From Dama dama (taxonomy: Eukaryota; Chordata; Mammalia; Artiodactyla; Cervidae): DNA of 64,000 nucleotides. The notes under the pieces were generated by a model. That model saw nothing but the letters and a program-made list of their open reading frames with translations, was not told where the DNA came from and did not search any database. A program made the translations under genes and the position numbers. The stretch spans positions 43,224,001 through 43,288,000 of the forward strand of contig NC_083711.1 in the NCBI RefSeq assembly GCF_033118175.1. Direction: 5' to 3'. Below, piece after piece: positions 1 to 9,690 of the stretch (position 1 is its first letter; each line of letters opens with the position of its first letter).

Positions 1-600
1 TAAATTGTCTTATTTTGCTTTAATTCTTGACAGATACTTCTTTTTTTTTTTGACAGGTATTTCATTGATTATAGAATTCTAAGTGGACAGATTTTTCCCC
101 TTATGAAAAGTAGGATTTTTTCTTACAAAATTTATCTTAAAACTCTTTTCTCATTTTTATTGTTGCTGTTTTGGAAGTAATGGATCCACCTTTCTGACTC
201 ATATAGGATTTCTTTTCTTTGTTTTCAGAAGTCTTTCTATAATATGTCTAGGTATCAATTGGAAATAATTAGAATTTTTTCCTGGATATCATAGATCCTT
301 TTGTATATTTTATCTGGTGAATTTTGTCTGCTAATCTCTTCTCTGTTTATAGATTCCAATTTCCATGTATTCAATTTCTATACTATGTTTCATATGTTCA
401 TATACTCTGTCTGAATCTCCTGCCTTTTTTCTGTCTGTGCTTCAATTGGGTTATTTTTCCTAAGCAATTTTCTAGCTTATTAATCCTTTTTGGTAATGTC
501 TACTGTATTATTGATACATGCTAGTTATATTTCTGACTTTTTCAGTTTTAGAATTTCTATTTTAACTCTTTTAAATTACAGCTGCTTATGACATAGTGTT
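1..600 (-). mobile_element. Decayed ancient L1 (L1M-type) remnant
   Basis: The plus strand carries stretches that resemble the complement of old mammalian L1 sequence: a 'tagaattctaagtgga' motif near 75 and 'agaatttctattttaactc' near 550. Copies of this class are heavily mutated and this one has no useful coding frame. The call is from remembered consensus only. The subfamily and both edges are uncertain, and the left edge runs off the window. Confidence 0.4.
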
Positions 601-717
601 TATTCTCAACTAATCATGATTAAATAAATTCCCTACCTAATGTTTCCAATATCTAGATCATCCATAGCCCTTTTTAACCACCTCTATGCTTTAAAAAATT
701 GAAATAGAAATTTTGTG

Positions 718-905
718 TTTTAAAACATTTTTAAATTTATAGACAAAATGTAGAGATAGTGCAGAGTCTCAATACCCTTCACGCTTACATGAATATGGTG
801 CTTTTGTTCAACTTAATGAACCAATACTGATATTAACATATTACTAACTAAAGTCTATGCTTTATTCAGATTTCTCTAGTTTTCATCTAATGTCCCTTCT
901 CTGTT
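718..905 (-). mobile_element. Ancient L1M 3' region, short antisense fragment
   Basis: The plus strand shows the typical antisense series 'aatgaaccaatactgat', 'taactaaagtctatgcttta' and 'tcagatttctctagtttt'. The same series recurs in a longer copy at about 51610-53050. The match between the two places inside the window supports a shared family. It is an old L1 3' end with no coding content. Confidence 0.6.
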
Positions 906-1331
906 AAACGCTATATTTGAATCCTGTTGGTACTGTGGCAAAATGTTGGGGAGAAGAGGCATTCTACAATCTTGTAAATAAATCTTATTCTTTTATTAGG
1001 CCTGTGTTTCTGGTCTATAACTTTTACAAGTATTTCTCCATTGATACAATATTTTTTTCCTGTAAGACTGAAAGGGGAAAACAGTAAGACTAGAGGTTGT
1101 TTGAATGTGAAGAATGCTTTTCTTCTAGATGGAATTAGACTCTGATGAAGTCTTTCTCCTCCAGAGAAGGCCTTTGTTATAGAAAATGCTCCGCTTGTAC
1201 TATATTCTATGATGACTACTCTTCTCCTGCTGCTGCTAGTCATAATGGATCTTTTTAGGCTCCTGACCTTGAGAACCCGGTGCGTTTCCTTGAGGTAAAA
1301 ATGGTTAAAGTGTGAGTGTCCCCTAAAACTG
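906..1331. other. Unassigned sequence, possibly more ancient L1
   Basis: There is no recognised gene. A 143-codon open frame lies on the minus strand (911-1342), but it has no known motif and no splice context that I can support. It also runs into the adjacent SINE. The block and its continuation after the SINE (1533-2408) look like one old sequence interrupted by the SINE. Confidence 0.35.
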
Positions 1332-1532
1332 TGGCTTCCCAAGTGGCTCAGTGGTAAAAAAAAATCTGCCTATCAATGCAGGAGGATTGGATCCTTGGGT
1401 CAGGAAAATCCCCTGGAAGAGGAAATGGCAACCCACTCCAGTATTCTTGCCTGGAGAATCCCTTGGACAGAGGAGCCTAGTGGGGTCTGTCCAAGGGGTC
1501 CTAAAGAGTTATACACGACTTAGTGACTGAGC
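1332..1532 (+). mobile_element. Bov-tA SINE
   Basis: A tRNA-like head ('ggcttcccaagtggctcag') is followed by the standard body 'aaatggcaacccactccag' and the tail 'acgacttagtgactgag'. The head carries the degenerate A-box region of a polymerase III promoter, and the B-box region (ggattggatcc) is mutated. No clear target-site duplication was found. Confidence 0.9.
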
Positions 1533-2408
1533 TCTAGACTCAAGCTCCAGGAATTTCTCACACTCAGCCTTCGGTGATTAATCATGTGTGATAATCACCA
1601 TATAGGAATCTACCAGTGTTTGTAACTCCAGTGGCTTCTGGTCCAGGTAAGCAGATCTAAACTGTGACTTTTCAAGTTTGAGGATGGCAGTTTGCCCTTC
1701 AATTTCAGTTCTCTAATAGGTCAAATTGACCACTTTTCAGTCTAAGCTTTGCTTGTTGTAAATATTGCAGTAGTGACTTCTAAGATGTTCCGTTTTGGAG
1801 TTGAAGCCAGCATTCCTCAATCTCTTTTGGTAAACACAGGAACATTATGTATCTGTATACATTGTTTGTTCATTTTGGTTTGGTTTCATCTGGCTCCTTT
1901 AGGGTCTCCTCCCTTGGAATGCCTGTGACCTCTTTTTGAATGTCAGAAACTCTGTAATAGAAGTTGACAAGGCTCTCACTTATGTTATCTTCATCTCAAA
2001 ATAATTTAATGTTTTTCTGGGAAAAAGAGAGCTTAAAGACCACCTTGATCTAGGTAACAGCATTTGTTAAGCTGTGTTACTGCTGGTTATTTTCAATTAC
2101 CTTTCCTCCTGAAGAATAATTCTTTGTTTTAGCTATCATGTGATTTCAACTTAATCTCTTTCTCCCTCTGATACCCCACTCTTTCTTTCTTGCTCCCTCT
2201 CCTTTTTCTTTTCTTTTTTTTTTTTTCTGGTTAACTAAAAAAAAAAACAAAACAAACTTTGTCTTGATGGGAGCTGAATTCCAACCTCTGTCACCTTGGC
2301 ATTGTAAGACTGCTGAAATCTTTGTGGAGCACTTCACCCACATAACTACTGCTTTCTGCTTTGTGTGTATCACTCTTTGAAAAGGCAGCTTAAGAATGAA
2401 CAAATACC
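1533..2408. other. Unassigned AT-rich sequence
   Basis: I see no gene. There is a pyrimidine-rich, T-rich stretch at about 2158-2225 followed by an A run at 2239-2249. A minus-strand frame at 2146-2472 is a by-product of that low-complexity tract and the following SINE. Confidence 0.4.
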
Positions 2409-2421
2409 TTATTATGGATTG

Positions 2422-2643
2422 CGGCTTCCCTGGTGGCTCAGACATAAATAATCTACCTGCAACTACCTGCAATGTGGGAGACCCAGTTTCAATCCCTGGG
2501 TGAGGAAGATCCCCTGGAGAAGGGAATATCTGTCTACTCTAGTGTTCTTGCCTGGAGAAATCCACTGAAAAAGGAACCCGATGGGCTACAGTCCATGGGG
2601 TTGCAAAGAATCAGACATGACTGAGTGACTAACACTTTCATTT
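2422..2643 (+). mobile_element. Bov-tA SINE inserted in the start of an MLT1-type LTR
   Basis: The head 'ggcttccctggtggctcag', body and tail 'gactgagtgactaacac' are clear, and there is a short internal duplication of 'aactacctgcaa' in the head. It is flanked by imperfect 13-base copies, ttattatggattg at 2409-2421 and ttattacgggctg at 2644-2656, which fit a diverged target-site duplication. The right copy is the start of the MLT1-type LTR. Confidence 0.9.
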
Positions 2644-3031
2644 TTATTACGGGCTGAATTGTGTCCCCCAAATTCATATGTCTAAGTCCCAGGGCTCCGT
2701 ACCTCACAATGTAACCTTATTTGGAGTTAAGATCTTTAAAGAGGTGATTAAGTTAAAGTGAGGCTCTTAGAGTGGAGCCCTCATTCTATATGGCTGCCAT
2801 GCTTACAAGAAGAGAGAGGGATCAGGGATGTGCGTGCCCAGAGGGATGACCATGTGAAGAGACAGCAAAAAGGCAACCCTCTGAGAGTAAAAGAGAGAGG
2901 CCTCAGAAAAATCCAACTTTGCTGGCACCTTGATCTTGGACTTCCAGGATCCAGAAGTGTGAGAAAATAATGTCTGATGTTCAAGCCACCCAGCGGGGTA
3001 TTTTGTTAGGGCAGCTTTAGCAAACTTATAT
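2644..3031 (+). mobile_element. MaLR (MLT1-type) solo LTR
   Basis: Hallmarks in order are 'gaattgtgtcccccaaattc', 'aaccttatttggagtta', 'atggctgcc', 'gaccatgtgaagagacag', 'caccttgatcttggacttcc', 'gtgagaaaataa' and 'aagccacccag'. This order matches the mammalian MaLR LTR of the MLT1 group. The 5' end is displaced by the SINE at 2422-2643. No internal retroviral region follows, so it is a solo LTR, an old fossil. Short frames in it are not genes. Confidence 0.8.
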
Positions 3032-5055
3032 TTTATGAGCAAATCTGAAACACAGTTGTAGTCTCATAAGTATAAAGCTCTGACTTTCCTGTTATGTTTC
3101 AGTCTATCTGGCTATCTCACAGTATAACTTCACTACTGTTAACTCAGTAATACCTTGGATGTCACTTTCCCTAAGCCTTTACTATTCCTGTTGTGATTTG
3201 AAAAGTCATTCAAGGGATGAAGCTAAAGAGCCCGGCTTGATATGACTTTCTTCTCTCAAGAGTTTTCACCTCTTGAATGTTGTCTGCCTTGAGCATTTTT
3301 CTAGGCTTTATGATTGATCCTTGTTAGGAGAGTTAGTCTCCTACTAGTTGCTCTAACATGAAGTTGAAAGCTCTTTTAAATTGTTTTAGTGTTTAATTGT
3401 CTATTGATGGTTGAAAAAATGAAGACAATAGACAAGGATGCTATAGATTATACAGTGTATAAAGTGAGGTTTGGTTGCTCAAATTTTTCTGCAAATTATT
3501 CATTTTTTTCTCTCGCTCTCATTGAATGTATATATACCTACTTCTAGGTTACCACTTAATTTCCAAAGTGAATGCTTTTTAGTAAAAATTCCATCTGCCT
3601 TCACGATGTTTTCTTCCTTAAATAAGTCAAGCTCAAACTTATCAAAAGAGATCCAAAGATTTGTCTCTATCTCTATCACAAGATATAAATAAATATATAA
3701 AGGGACAAATCCGACTCTTTCTGTGTATCTTTAACGAGAGTATACTGGTATCTGGTTTAGTGATTTAAACATTTAATAAAGCGAAAAAGCTAAGCAAAAT
3801 AATCACTTGTGGTATCTTTAAAAGCCTACTATTTCATGACAGACACTAAAACCATTGCTAGCTTTTATTCTCTTAGTTGATTTAGGTTGTACCCTTACCT
3901 GAAAATTATAAACTACATTTATATAGGATATAATTATATATGTTTGTACCATATACTTCATATCATCAACTTTAAATGAGATAAACATTATTTCAAGCCA
4001 CAGCATTTATTGCTATCTTGTTGAACTTACTATTTATATATTTTAACTCAAAGATAATTTAATACTACGAGAAGCAATAAAGTTTTATTATTGAGAATTT
4101 CAAATTTAAGATACCACCTTTCTTTAAAGCATGGGAAATCTAGATGGTTTCTATATTTGGAACCACACTCTTATCAACTTGATTTTCAGATTTGTACACA
4201 ACTGTCCTAAAATAATGATATTGGTAACAGTAACTTCATGATTTATGAGACTTGTGGGGAAAAAGAAAAGCACAATCAATTTTCTTTCATGAGAGGTTGA
4301 GATCAGTAGGTTTCCTTCAAAGGAGTTCTTTGTCCACACATGGAAAGGGTTAGGGGAAAAGAAGGGAAAAAAGCCTCACTCCTTTTTAATACAGAGTCTG
4401 TGAAAGTGGTGCAGTGAGGCAGAAAGCTTCATTGAAGGTCTATGATACAGGTCCTGTAATAAGCAACAAAGAGAAAGTCAATTTCAAAAGTCTTTTCAAA
4501 AAGTAGATTAAAAAAAAAACAACACTGAAAGGCCAGCTCAAATAAAGAGTTGTACCATAAAAAATAAAAAATAGAGAAGTGCTAAATAATTGTATTAGAG
4601 TATCCACTTTTGTTGACTTCCTTTTGTCATAACATATTTAAAAAATATTTTTTCCAAATATATATTTCTAAATATTTATATTCCAAAGAATGAAAGCCTA
4701 ATGTTCAACTTAGGCAAAGGAATTTTTGTTAAAAAAAAAAAAAAAAAACAGAGAAAATATCACATTCATTTGGCCTACAGTATTTTGATCCATAGCATAT
4801 AAATTTTAACATTATCAACCTGTAAAATTCATGGTAAGTCACATAAAGATACCCATATTTTCAGCTTCTGTGGAAAAAAAAAATATATATATATATATAT
4901 ATAAATGCCAGGCCAGCAATCTTACATAAAAACAATTTCCTGATACCCAGTTCTCTATAGACTGAGTGCGTGTTCTCCTTTTCCATTGTTTTTACTTCTT
5001 TTATTGTCTCCCAAGTGTGAGATGTCAGTTACATTGATGACTGAATTTGGATTAT
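3032..5055. other. Unassigned AT-rich sequence with simple repeats
   Basis: I recognise neither gene nor transposon. Simple sequence includes an A run at about 4731-4748 and an (AT)n tract at about 4880-4904. Short frames at 3471-3692, 3818-4006 and 4151-4339 show no motif. Confidence 0.4.
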
Positions 5056-5394
5056 TTAATTATAAATTTTTTTAAATTATTTTATTATTATTATTATTAT
5101 TTTTTTGGTCATACATTGATATGAATCAGCCATAGATTTACACGTATTCCCCATCCCGATCCCCCCTCCCACCGCCCTCTCCACCCAATTCCTCTGGGTC
5201 TTCCCAGTGCACCAGGTCTGAGCACTTGTCTCATGCATCCCACCTGGGCTGGTGATCTGTTTCACCATAGATAGTATACATGCTGTTCTTTTGAAATATC
5301 CCACCCTCACATTCTCCCACAGAGTTCAAAAGTCTGTTCTGTATTTCTGTGCCTCTTTTTCTGTTTTGCATATGGGGTTATCGTTACCATCTTT

Positions 5395-6213
5395 CTAAAT
5401 TCCATATATATGTGTTAGTATGCTGTAATGTTCTTTATCTTTCTGGCTTACTTCACTCTGTATAAGGGGCTCCAGTTTCATCCATCTCATTAGGACTGGT
5501 TCAAATGAATTCTTTTTAATGGCTGAGTAATATTCCATGGTGTATATGTACCACAGCTTCCTTATCCATTCATCTGCTGATGGGCATCTAGGTTGCTTCC
5601 ATGTTCTGGCTATTATAAACAGTGCTGCGATGAACATTGGGGTGCATGTGTCTCTTTCAGGTCTGGTTTCCTCAGTGTGTATGCCCAGAAGTGGGATTGC
5701 TGGGTCATATGGCAGTTCTATTTCCAGTTTTTTAAGAAATCTCCACACTGTTTTCCATAGCAGCTGTACTAGTTTGCATTCCCACCAACAGTGTAAGAGG
5801 GTTCCCTTTTCTCCACACCCTCTCCAGCATTTATTGCTTGTAGACTTTTGGATAGCAGCCATCCTGACTGGCGTGTAATGGTACCTCATTGTGGTTTTGA
5901 TTTGCATTTCTCTAATAATGAGTGATGTTGAGCATCTTTTCATGTGTTTGTTAGCCATCTGTATGTCTTCTTTGGAGAAATGTCTGTTTAGTTCTTTGGC
6001 CCATTTTTTGATTGGGTCATTTATTTTTCTGGAATTGAGCTTCAGGAGTTGCTTGTATATTTTTGAGATTAATCCTTTGTCTGTTTCTTCATTTGCTATT
6101 ATTTTCTCCCAATCTGAGGGCTGTCTTTTCACCTTACTTATAGTTTCCTTTGTAGTGCAAACGCTTTTAAGTTTCATTAGGTCCCATTTGTTTATTTTTG
6201 CTTTTATTTCCAA
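5395..6213 (-). pseudogene. L1 ORF2 C-terminal fragment (open frame, 272 codons)
   Basis: This frame encodes the C-terminal end of the L1 ORF2 protein, downstream of the reverse transcriptase domain. It contains the cysteine/histidine cluster CWRGCGEKGTLLHCWWEC (C-x3-C-x7-H-x4-C), followed by the conserved WYIYTMEYYSAIKK region near the C terminus. The first methionine is simply the first ATG in an open tract. The endonuclease and most of the reverse transcriptase are absent because the insertion is truncated and inverted, so it cannot work as an ORF2 protein. The lack of stops over 272 codons points to a fairly recent insertion. The paralogue at 30706-31488 is almost identical. Confidence 0.9.
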
Positions 6214-6587
6214 TATTCTGGGAGGTGGGTCATAGAGGATCTTGCTGTGAATTATGTCGGAGAGTGTTTTGCCTATGTTCTCCTCTAGGAGTTTTATAGT
6301 TTCTGGTCTTACATTTAGATCTTTAATCCATTTTTAGTTTATTTTTGTGTATGGTGTTAGAAAGTGTTCTAGTTTCATTCTTTTACAAGTGGTTGACCAG
6401 TTTTCCCAGCACCACTTGTTAAAGAGGTTGTCTTTTTTCCATTGTATATCCTTGCCTCCTTTGTCAAAGATAAGGTGTCCATAGGTCCGTGGATTTATCT
6501 CTGGGCTTTCTATTCTGTTCCATTGATCTATATTTCTGTCTTTGTGCCAGTACCATACTGTCTTGATGACTGTGGCTTTGTAGTATA

Positions 6588-7122
6588 CTCTACATAGAAA
6601 ACCCTAAAGACTCTACCAGAAAATTACTAGAGCTAATCAATGAATATAGTAAAGTTGCAGGATATAAAATTAACACACAGAAATCCCTTGCATTCCTATA
6701 TACTAACAATGAAAAAACAGAAAGAGAAAATAAAGAAACAATACCATTCACCATTGCAACAAAAAGAATAAAATACTTAGGAGTATATCTACCTAAAGAA
6801 ACAAAAGACCTATACATAGAAAACTATAAAACACTGATGAAAGAAATCAAAGAGGACACAAACAGATGGAGAAACATACCGTGTTCATGGATTGGAAGAA
6901 TCAATATTGTCAAAATGGCTATTCTACCCAAAGCAATCTATAGATTCAATGCAATCCCTATCAAGTTACCAACAGTATTTTTCACAGAACTAGACCAAAG
7001 AATTTCACAATTTGTATGGAAATACAAAAAACCTCGAATAGCCAAAGTAATCTTGAGAAAGAAGAATGGAACTGGAGGAATCAACTTGCCTGACTTCAGA
7101 CTATACTACAAAGCCACAGTCA
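6588..7122 (+). pseudogene. Inverted L1 ORF2 segment (reverse transcriptase end)
   Basis: This is the 5' part of the same L1 insertion in flipped orientation. It begins just after the reverse transcriptase active-site region and reads through ORF2 sequence. The open frame at 6837-7151 includes WRNIPCSWIGRINIVKMAIL and NGTGGINLPDFRLYYKATVI, typical of ORF2 downstream of the reverse transcriptase core. The frame runs into the target-site duplication, so its end is not native. Confidence 0.88.
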
Positions 7123-7136
7123 TTAATTATAAATTT

Positions 7137-7439
7137 AAGAGAAAATTTTAACCTCACATTTCTATTAAAAGTGGAAAAATTGAAAGACCAGTGGTCTGTG
7201 TTTCAGATAATGGTAGTAATCATTGTTCTTAGTAAAGGTAAAGAATATCTATACATTTTAATATTCAAGATGTTATTATGAAAAAAGTAAAGACATTGTT
7301 AAAAATTAAACAACACTAAGATAAAGGCCAGAATTCAGAAATGTCAAATGACCAAAAGAAAAAATGAACTAAAAAAAATACAAATAACTCTGCCACATGC
7401 TTTCTTTGCTGTGGGTGTGTGTGTGTATACATTTTAAAA
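7137..7439. other. Unassigned AT-rich spacer
   Basis: This is plain AT-rich sequence between two L1 insertions, ending in a short TG/TA run near 7414-7428. No feature is recognised. Confidence 0.4.
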
Positions 7440-8126
7440 AAATGAAGTGTAGCTCATTTACAATGTTGTATCCCAAACGTACAACAAATGATTTAGTTAT
7501 GCATATATATATATGTACATATATATATTAATTTCTTCAGATTATTTTCCATTATATAAGATTATTATGTAATACAAGGTTATTACAAGTTTATTACAAG
7601 ATGTTGAATGTAAGTCCTCATGTTTTACAGCAGATCCTTATTGTTTATTTTATATCTAGTAGTGTGAATCTGTTAATCGAAACTCATAATTTATCCCTCC
7701 CCCCACCTTTTCCCTTTGGTAAGCAGAGATTTGTTTTCTATATCTGTGAATCTCTTTCTGTTTTATAAATAAGTTCATTTATATCATGTTTTTAGATTCC
7801 ACATATAAACAACACCATATCTATTTCTCTCTGTCTGACTTATACAGTATTATAATCTCTAGGTCCATTCATGTTGCTGCAAAAAACTTTATCTCATTCT
7901 TTCTTATGACTAATATTCCACTTTGTGTGTGTTTGTATACCATGTATTTTCTTTATCCATTCATATGTTGATGGGCATTTAGGTTGCATCCATGACTTGG
8001 CAACTATAAATGGTGCTGCTATGAACATTGGGGTGCATTCAAATTAGTCTGTTCATCTTTTCCAATTATATGCCTGGGAATGGGACTACTGGATCACATG
8101 GTCACTCTATTTTTAGTTTTTTTAAG
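7440..8126 (-). mobile_element. Older L1 3' end (artiodactyl-type)
   Basis: Read on the plus strand this is the complement of an L1 3' UTR and ORF2 end: 'gtagctcatttacaatgttg', 'agtagtgtgaatctgttaat', 'aggtccattcatgttgctgc' and 'gctatgaacattggggtgca'. It is far more diverged than the L1 at 5070-6587 and has stops in the coding part. A TA-rich patch at about 7504-7529 lies in its 3' UTR. The sense-orientation relative is at about 53051-55045. Confidence 0.8.
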
Positions 8127-8585
8127 AACATGTGATTTATTTCTGATATGCTGTGATATACATTAGCCCTTCTCTTTGGACCCTAACATCTGAACTACTT
8201 TTTTAAGTTTGGGGAACTTGAAATATTTTAACTATATAGAAATGATACATGATGAATATACATATATGTATATTCATACATGAATACATGATGTATACAT
8301 GATGAAACCAACCAATATCAGTTGGTTTGCTTCCGTTGGAATGAGTGTTTTAGAAGCTACTATTTAAGAACAAGAAAATTTTATTTAGAGAATGGAATAT
8401 TTTAATTTGAGATAATAGTATGTTTCAAATCCTCCCCTTCTAACTTTTGTCCTATTAATGTCATACATTTTACTTCTATACATAAGTGCCATATTATTAT
8501 TTTTGCTTCAATAGTCAATTATTTTTTAAAAAGATTTAAATAATCAGAAAAAACAGTCATATTTACTCATGCAGTTACCATTTCT
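8127..8585. other. Unassigned AT-rich sequence
   Basis: The only structure seen is a cluster of tandem-like repeats of 'catgatgaatatac/catgaatacatgatg' at about 8247-8306. No gene is recognised. Confidence 0.4.
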
Positions 8586-9230
8586 GCTATTCTTCCTTCT
8601 TGTGTGGCGATCCATTTTTACATCTGGTATAAATTGTTTCTTCCTGAAGGACTTCATCAGTTTTTAGACTGTGAGTCAGCTGCATTGCTTCAGCTTTTCT
8701 ATGTCTAAATTCATATTCATTGTTTCATCTTTTGCACGTCTAAAAAAGCTTAATTTTACCTTTGTATCTGGAAGATTTTTTTTAAAGTATTTGAAACAAT
8801 CTGCTTAACTGTCTTCTCACTTTTATTGTTTCTGATGAGCATTGTGCTATCATTTTTATTTATAGATAATGTGTCATTTTTCTCTGGCTACTTTTAAGAC
8901 TTTTCTTCATCATTGATTTTAAGCAATGTACTCACAATTTCTTCATGTCTATGCTTGACTTTGAGTATTTGGGGTCTATAAGTTTATTCTTTTAAATTTA
9001 TTTTCCTCTTAACACTTTAAAGATATTGCTTTCCTTAATTATTAACATGAGCAAGTAATTTTAAAATGTTCTTCAGTTACTGTTTTTAAAACTTATTTTA
9101 AAACAGGACTTTCTTCTGCTTTTCAACGAGCAATAGTTTCCTTAACTTATGCATTTGAATTTTTCACGTTTCCGTTTGTTGGTTTAAGTTAAAACTTAAT
9201 TTTTAAATTAAAAAACTTTTTTTTTTTTTT
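8586..9230 (-). mobile_element. Decayed ancient L1 (L1M-type) internal remnant
   Basis: Complement-strand hallmarks of old L1 are visible: 'tacatctggtataaattg' near 8619, 'tcctgaaggacttcatc' near 8643, and 'ttttctctggctacttttaa' near 8877. It is strongly mutated and ends near a T run at 9211-9231. It resembles the remnant at 1-600. The subfamily is not determined. Confidence 0.5.
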
Positions 9231-9447
9231 TTTGCATTCTATGCAGTCTTGCATGCTGGAATCACACTGGCATCTCTCACTATCCAAAGTAAAGCTAAGT
9301 TTTTGTTTCTTACTTCAGTGTCACTCAAAGTTTGTAGCTACGTTCTATTGTTTGGCAGTTGTATATTTAAACAGGCTCTCTTGTACCACAAAGTCCTTTC
9401 ATTGCATGCTTAGCTCAGGCTATATGGAAGATTATTTTTGGAGAACT
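9231..9447. other. Unassigned sequence before a SINE
   Basis: There is a short open frame (9232-9504), but it runs into the SINE and shows no motif. It may be further L1 remnant. Confidence 0.3.
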
Positions 9448-9460
9448 AGAAGTTTCCATA

Positions 9461-9676
9461 GGGCTTCCCTGAAGGTTGAGTGGGTAAAGAATTCGGAGAC
9501 ATAGGAAATGCAGGTTCTGGCCCTGGGTTGGAAAGATCCTCTGGAGCAAGAAATGGCAACGCACTCCAGAATTCTTGCCTGGAGAATCCCATGGACAGAG
9601 AAGCCTGGAAGAATACAGTCCATGGGGTCTCAAAGAGTCAGACACGACTGAGCAACTAAACCACAGCACACCATAC
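9461..9676 (+). mobile_element. Bov-tA SINE with target-site duplication
   Basis: The head 'ggcttccctgaaggttgagt', body and tail 'agacacgactgagcaactaa' are clear. It is flanked by agaagtttccata (9448-9460) and agaagtttcccata (9677-9690), a target-site duplication with one indel. Minus-strand frames here (up to 120 codons) are shadows of the SINE. Confidence 0.93.
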
Positions 9677-9690
9677 AGAAGTTTCCCATA

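Larger units (their letters stand above)
5056..7136 (-). mobile_element. Young ruminant L1, 5'-inverted, with 14-base target-site duplication
   Basis: The 3' part is antisense (about 5070-6587): T-rich tail complement, 3' UTR, then the complement of the ORF2 end. At 6587/6588 the sequence flips. The stretch 6588-7122 is an ORF2 segment on the plus strand, from 'ctctacatagaaaacc' to 'aaagccacagtcat'. The two parts overlap in element coordinates, both containing 'tatactacaaagccacag'. The whole is flanked by the perfect repeat ttaattataaattt at 5056-5069 and 7123-7136. This is the expected product of twin-primed L1 insertion. Confidence 0.92.

Noticed and set aside
911..1342. 143-codon minus-strand open frame as a possible gene
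   Set aside because: No motif, no supported start or splice context, unusual composition, and it runs into a SINE. It probably lies in decayed repeat DNA.
2758..3042. Overlapping frames on both strands as a small gene
   Set aside because: They coincide with the MLT1-type LTR, a noncoding element.
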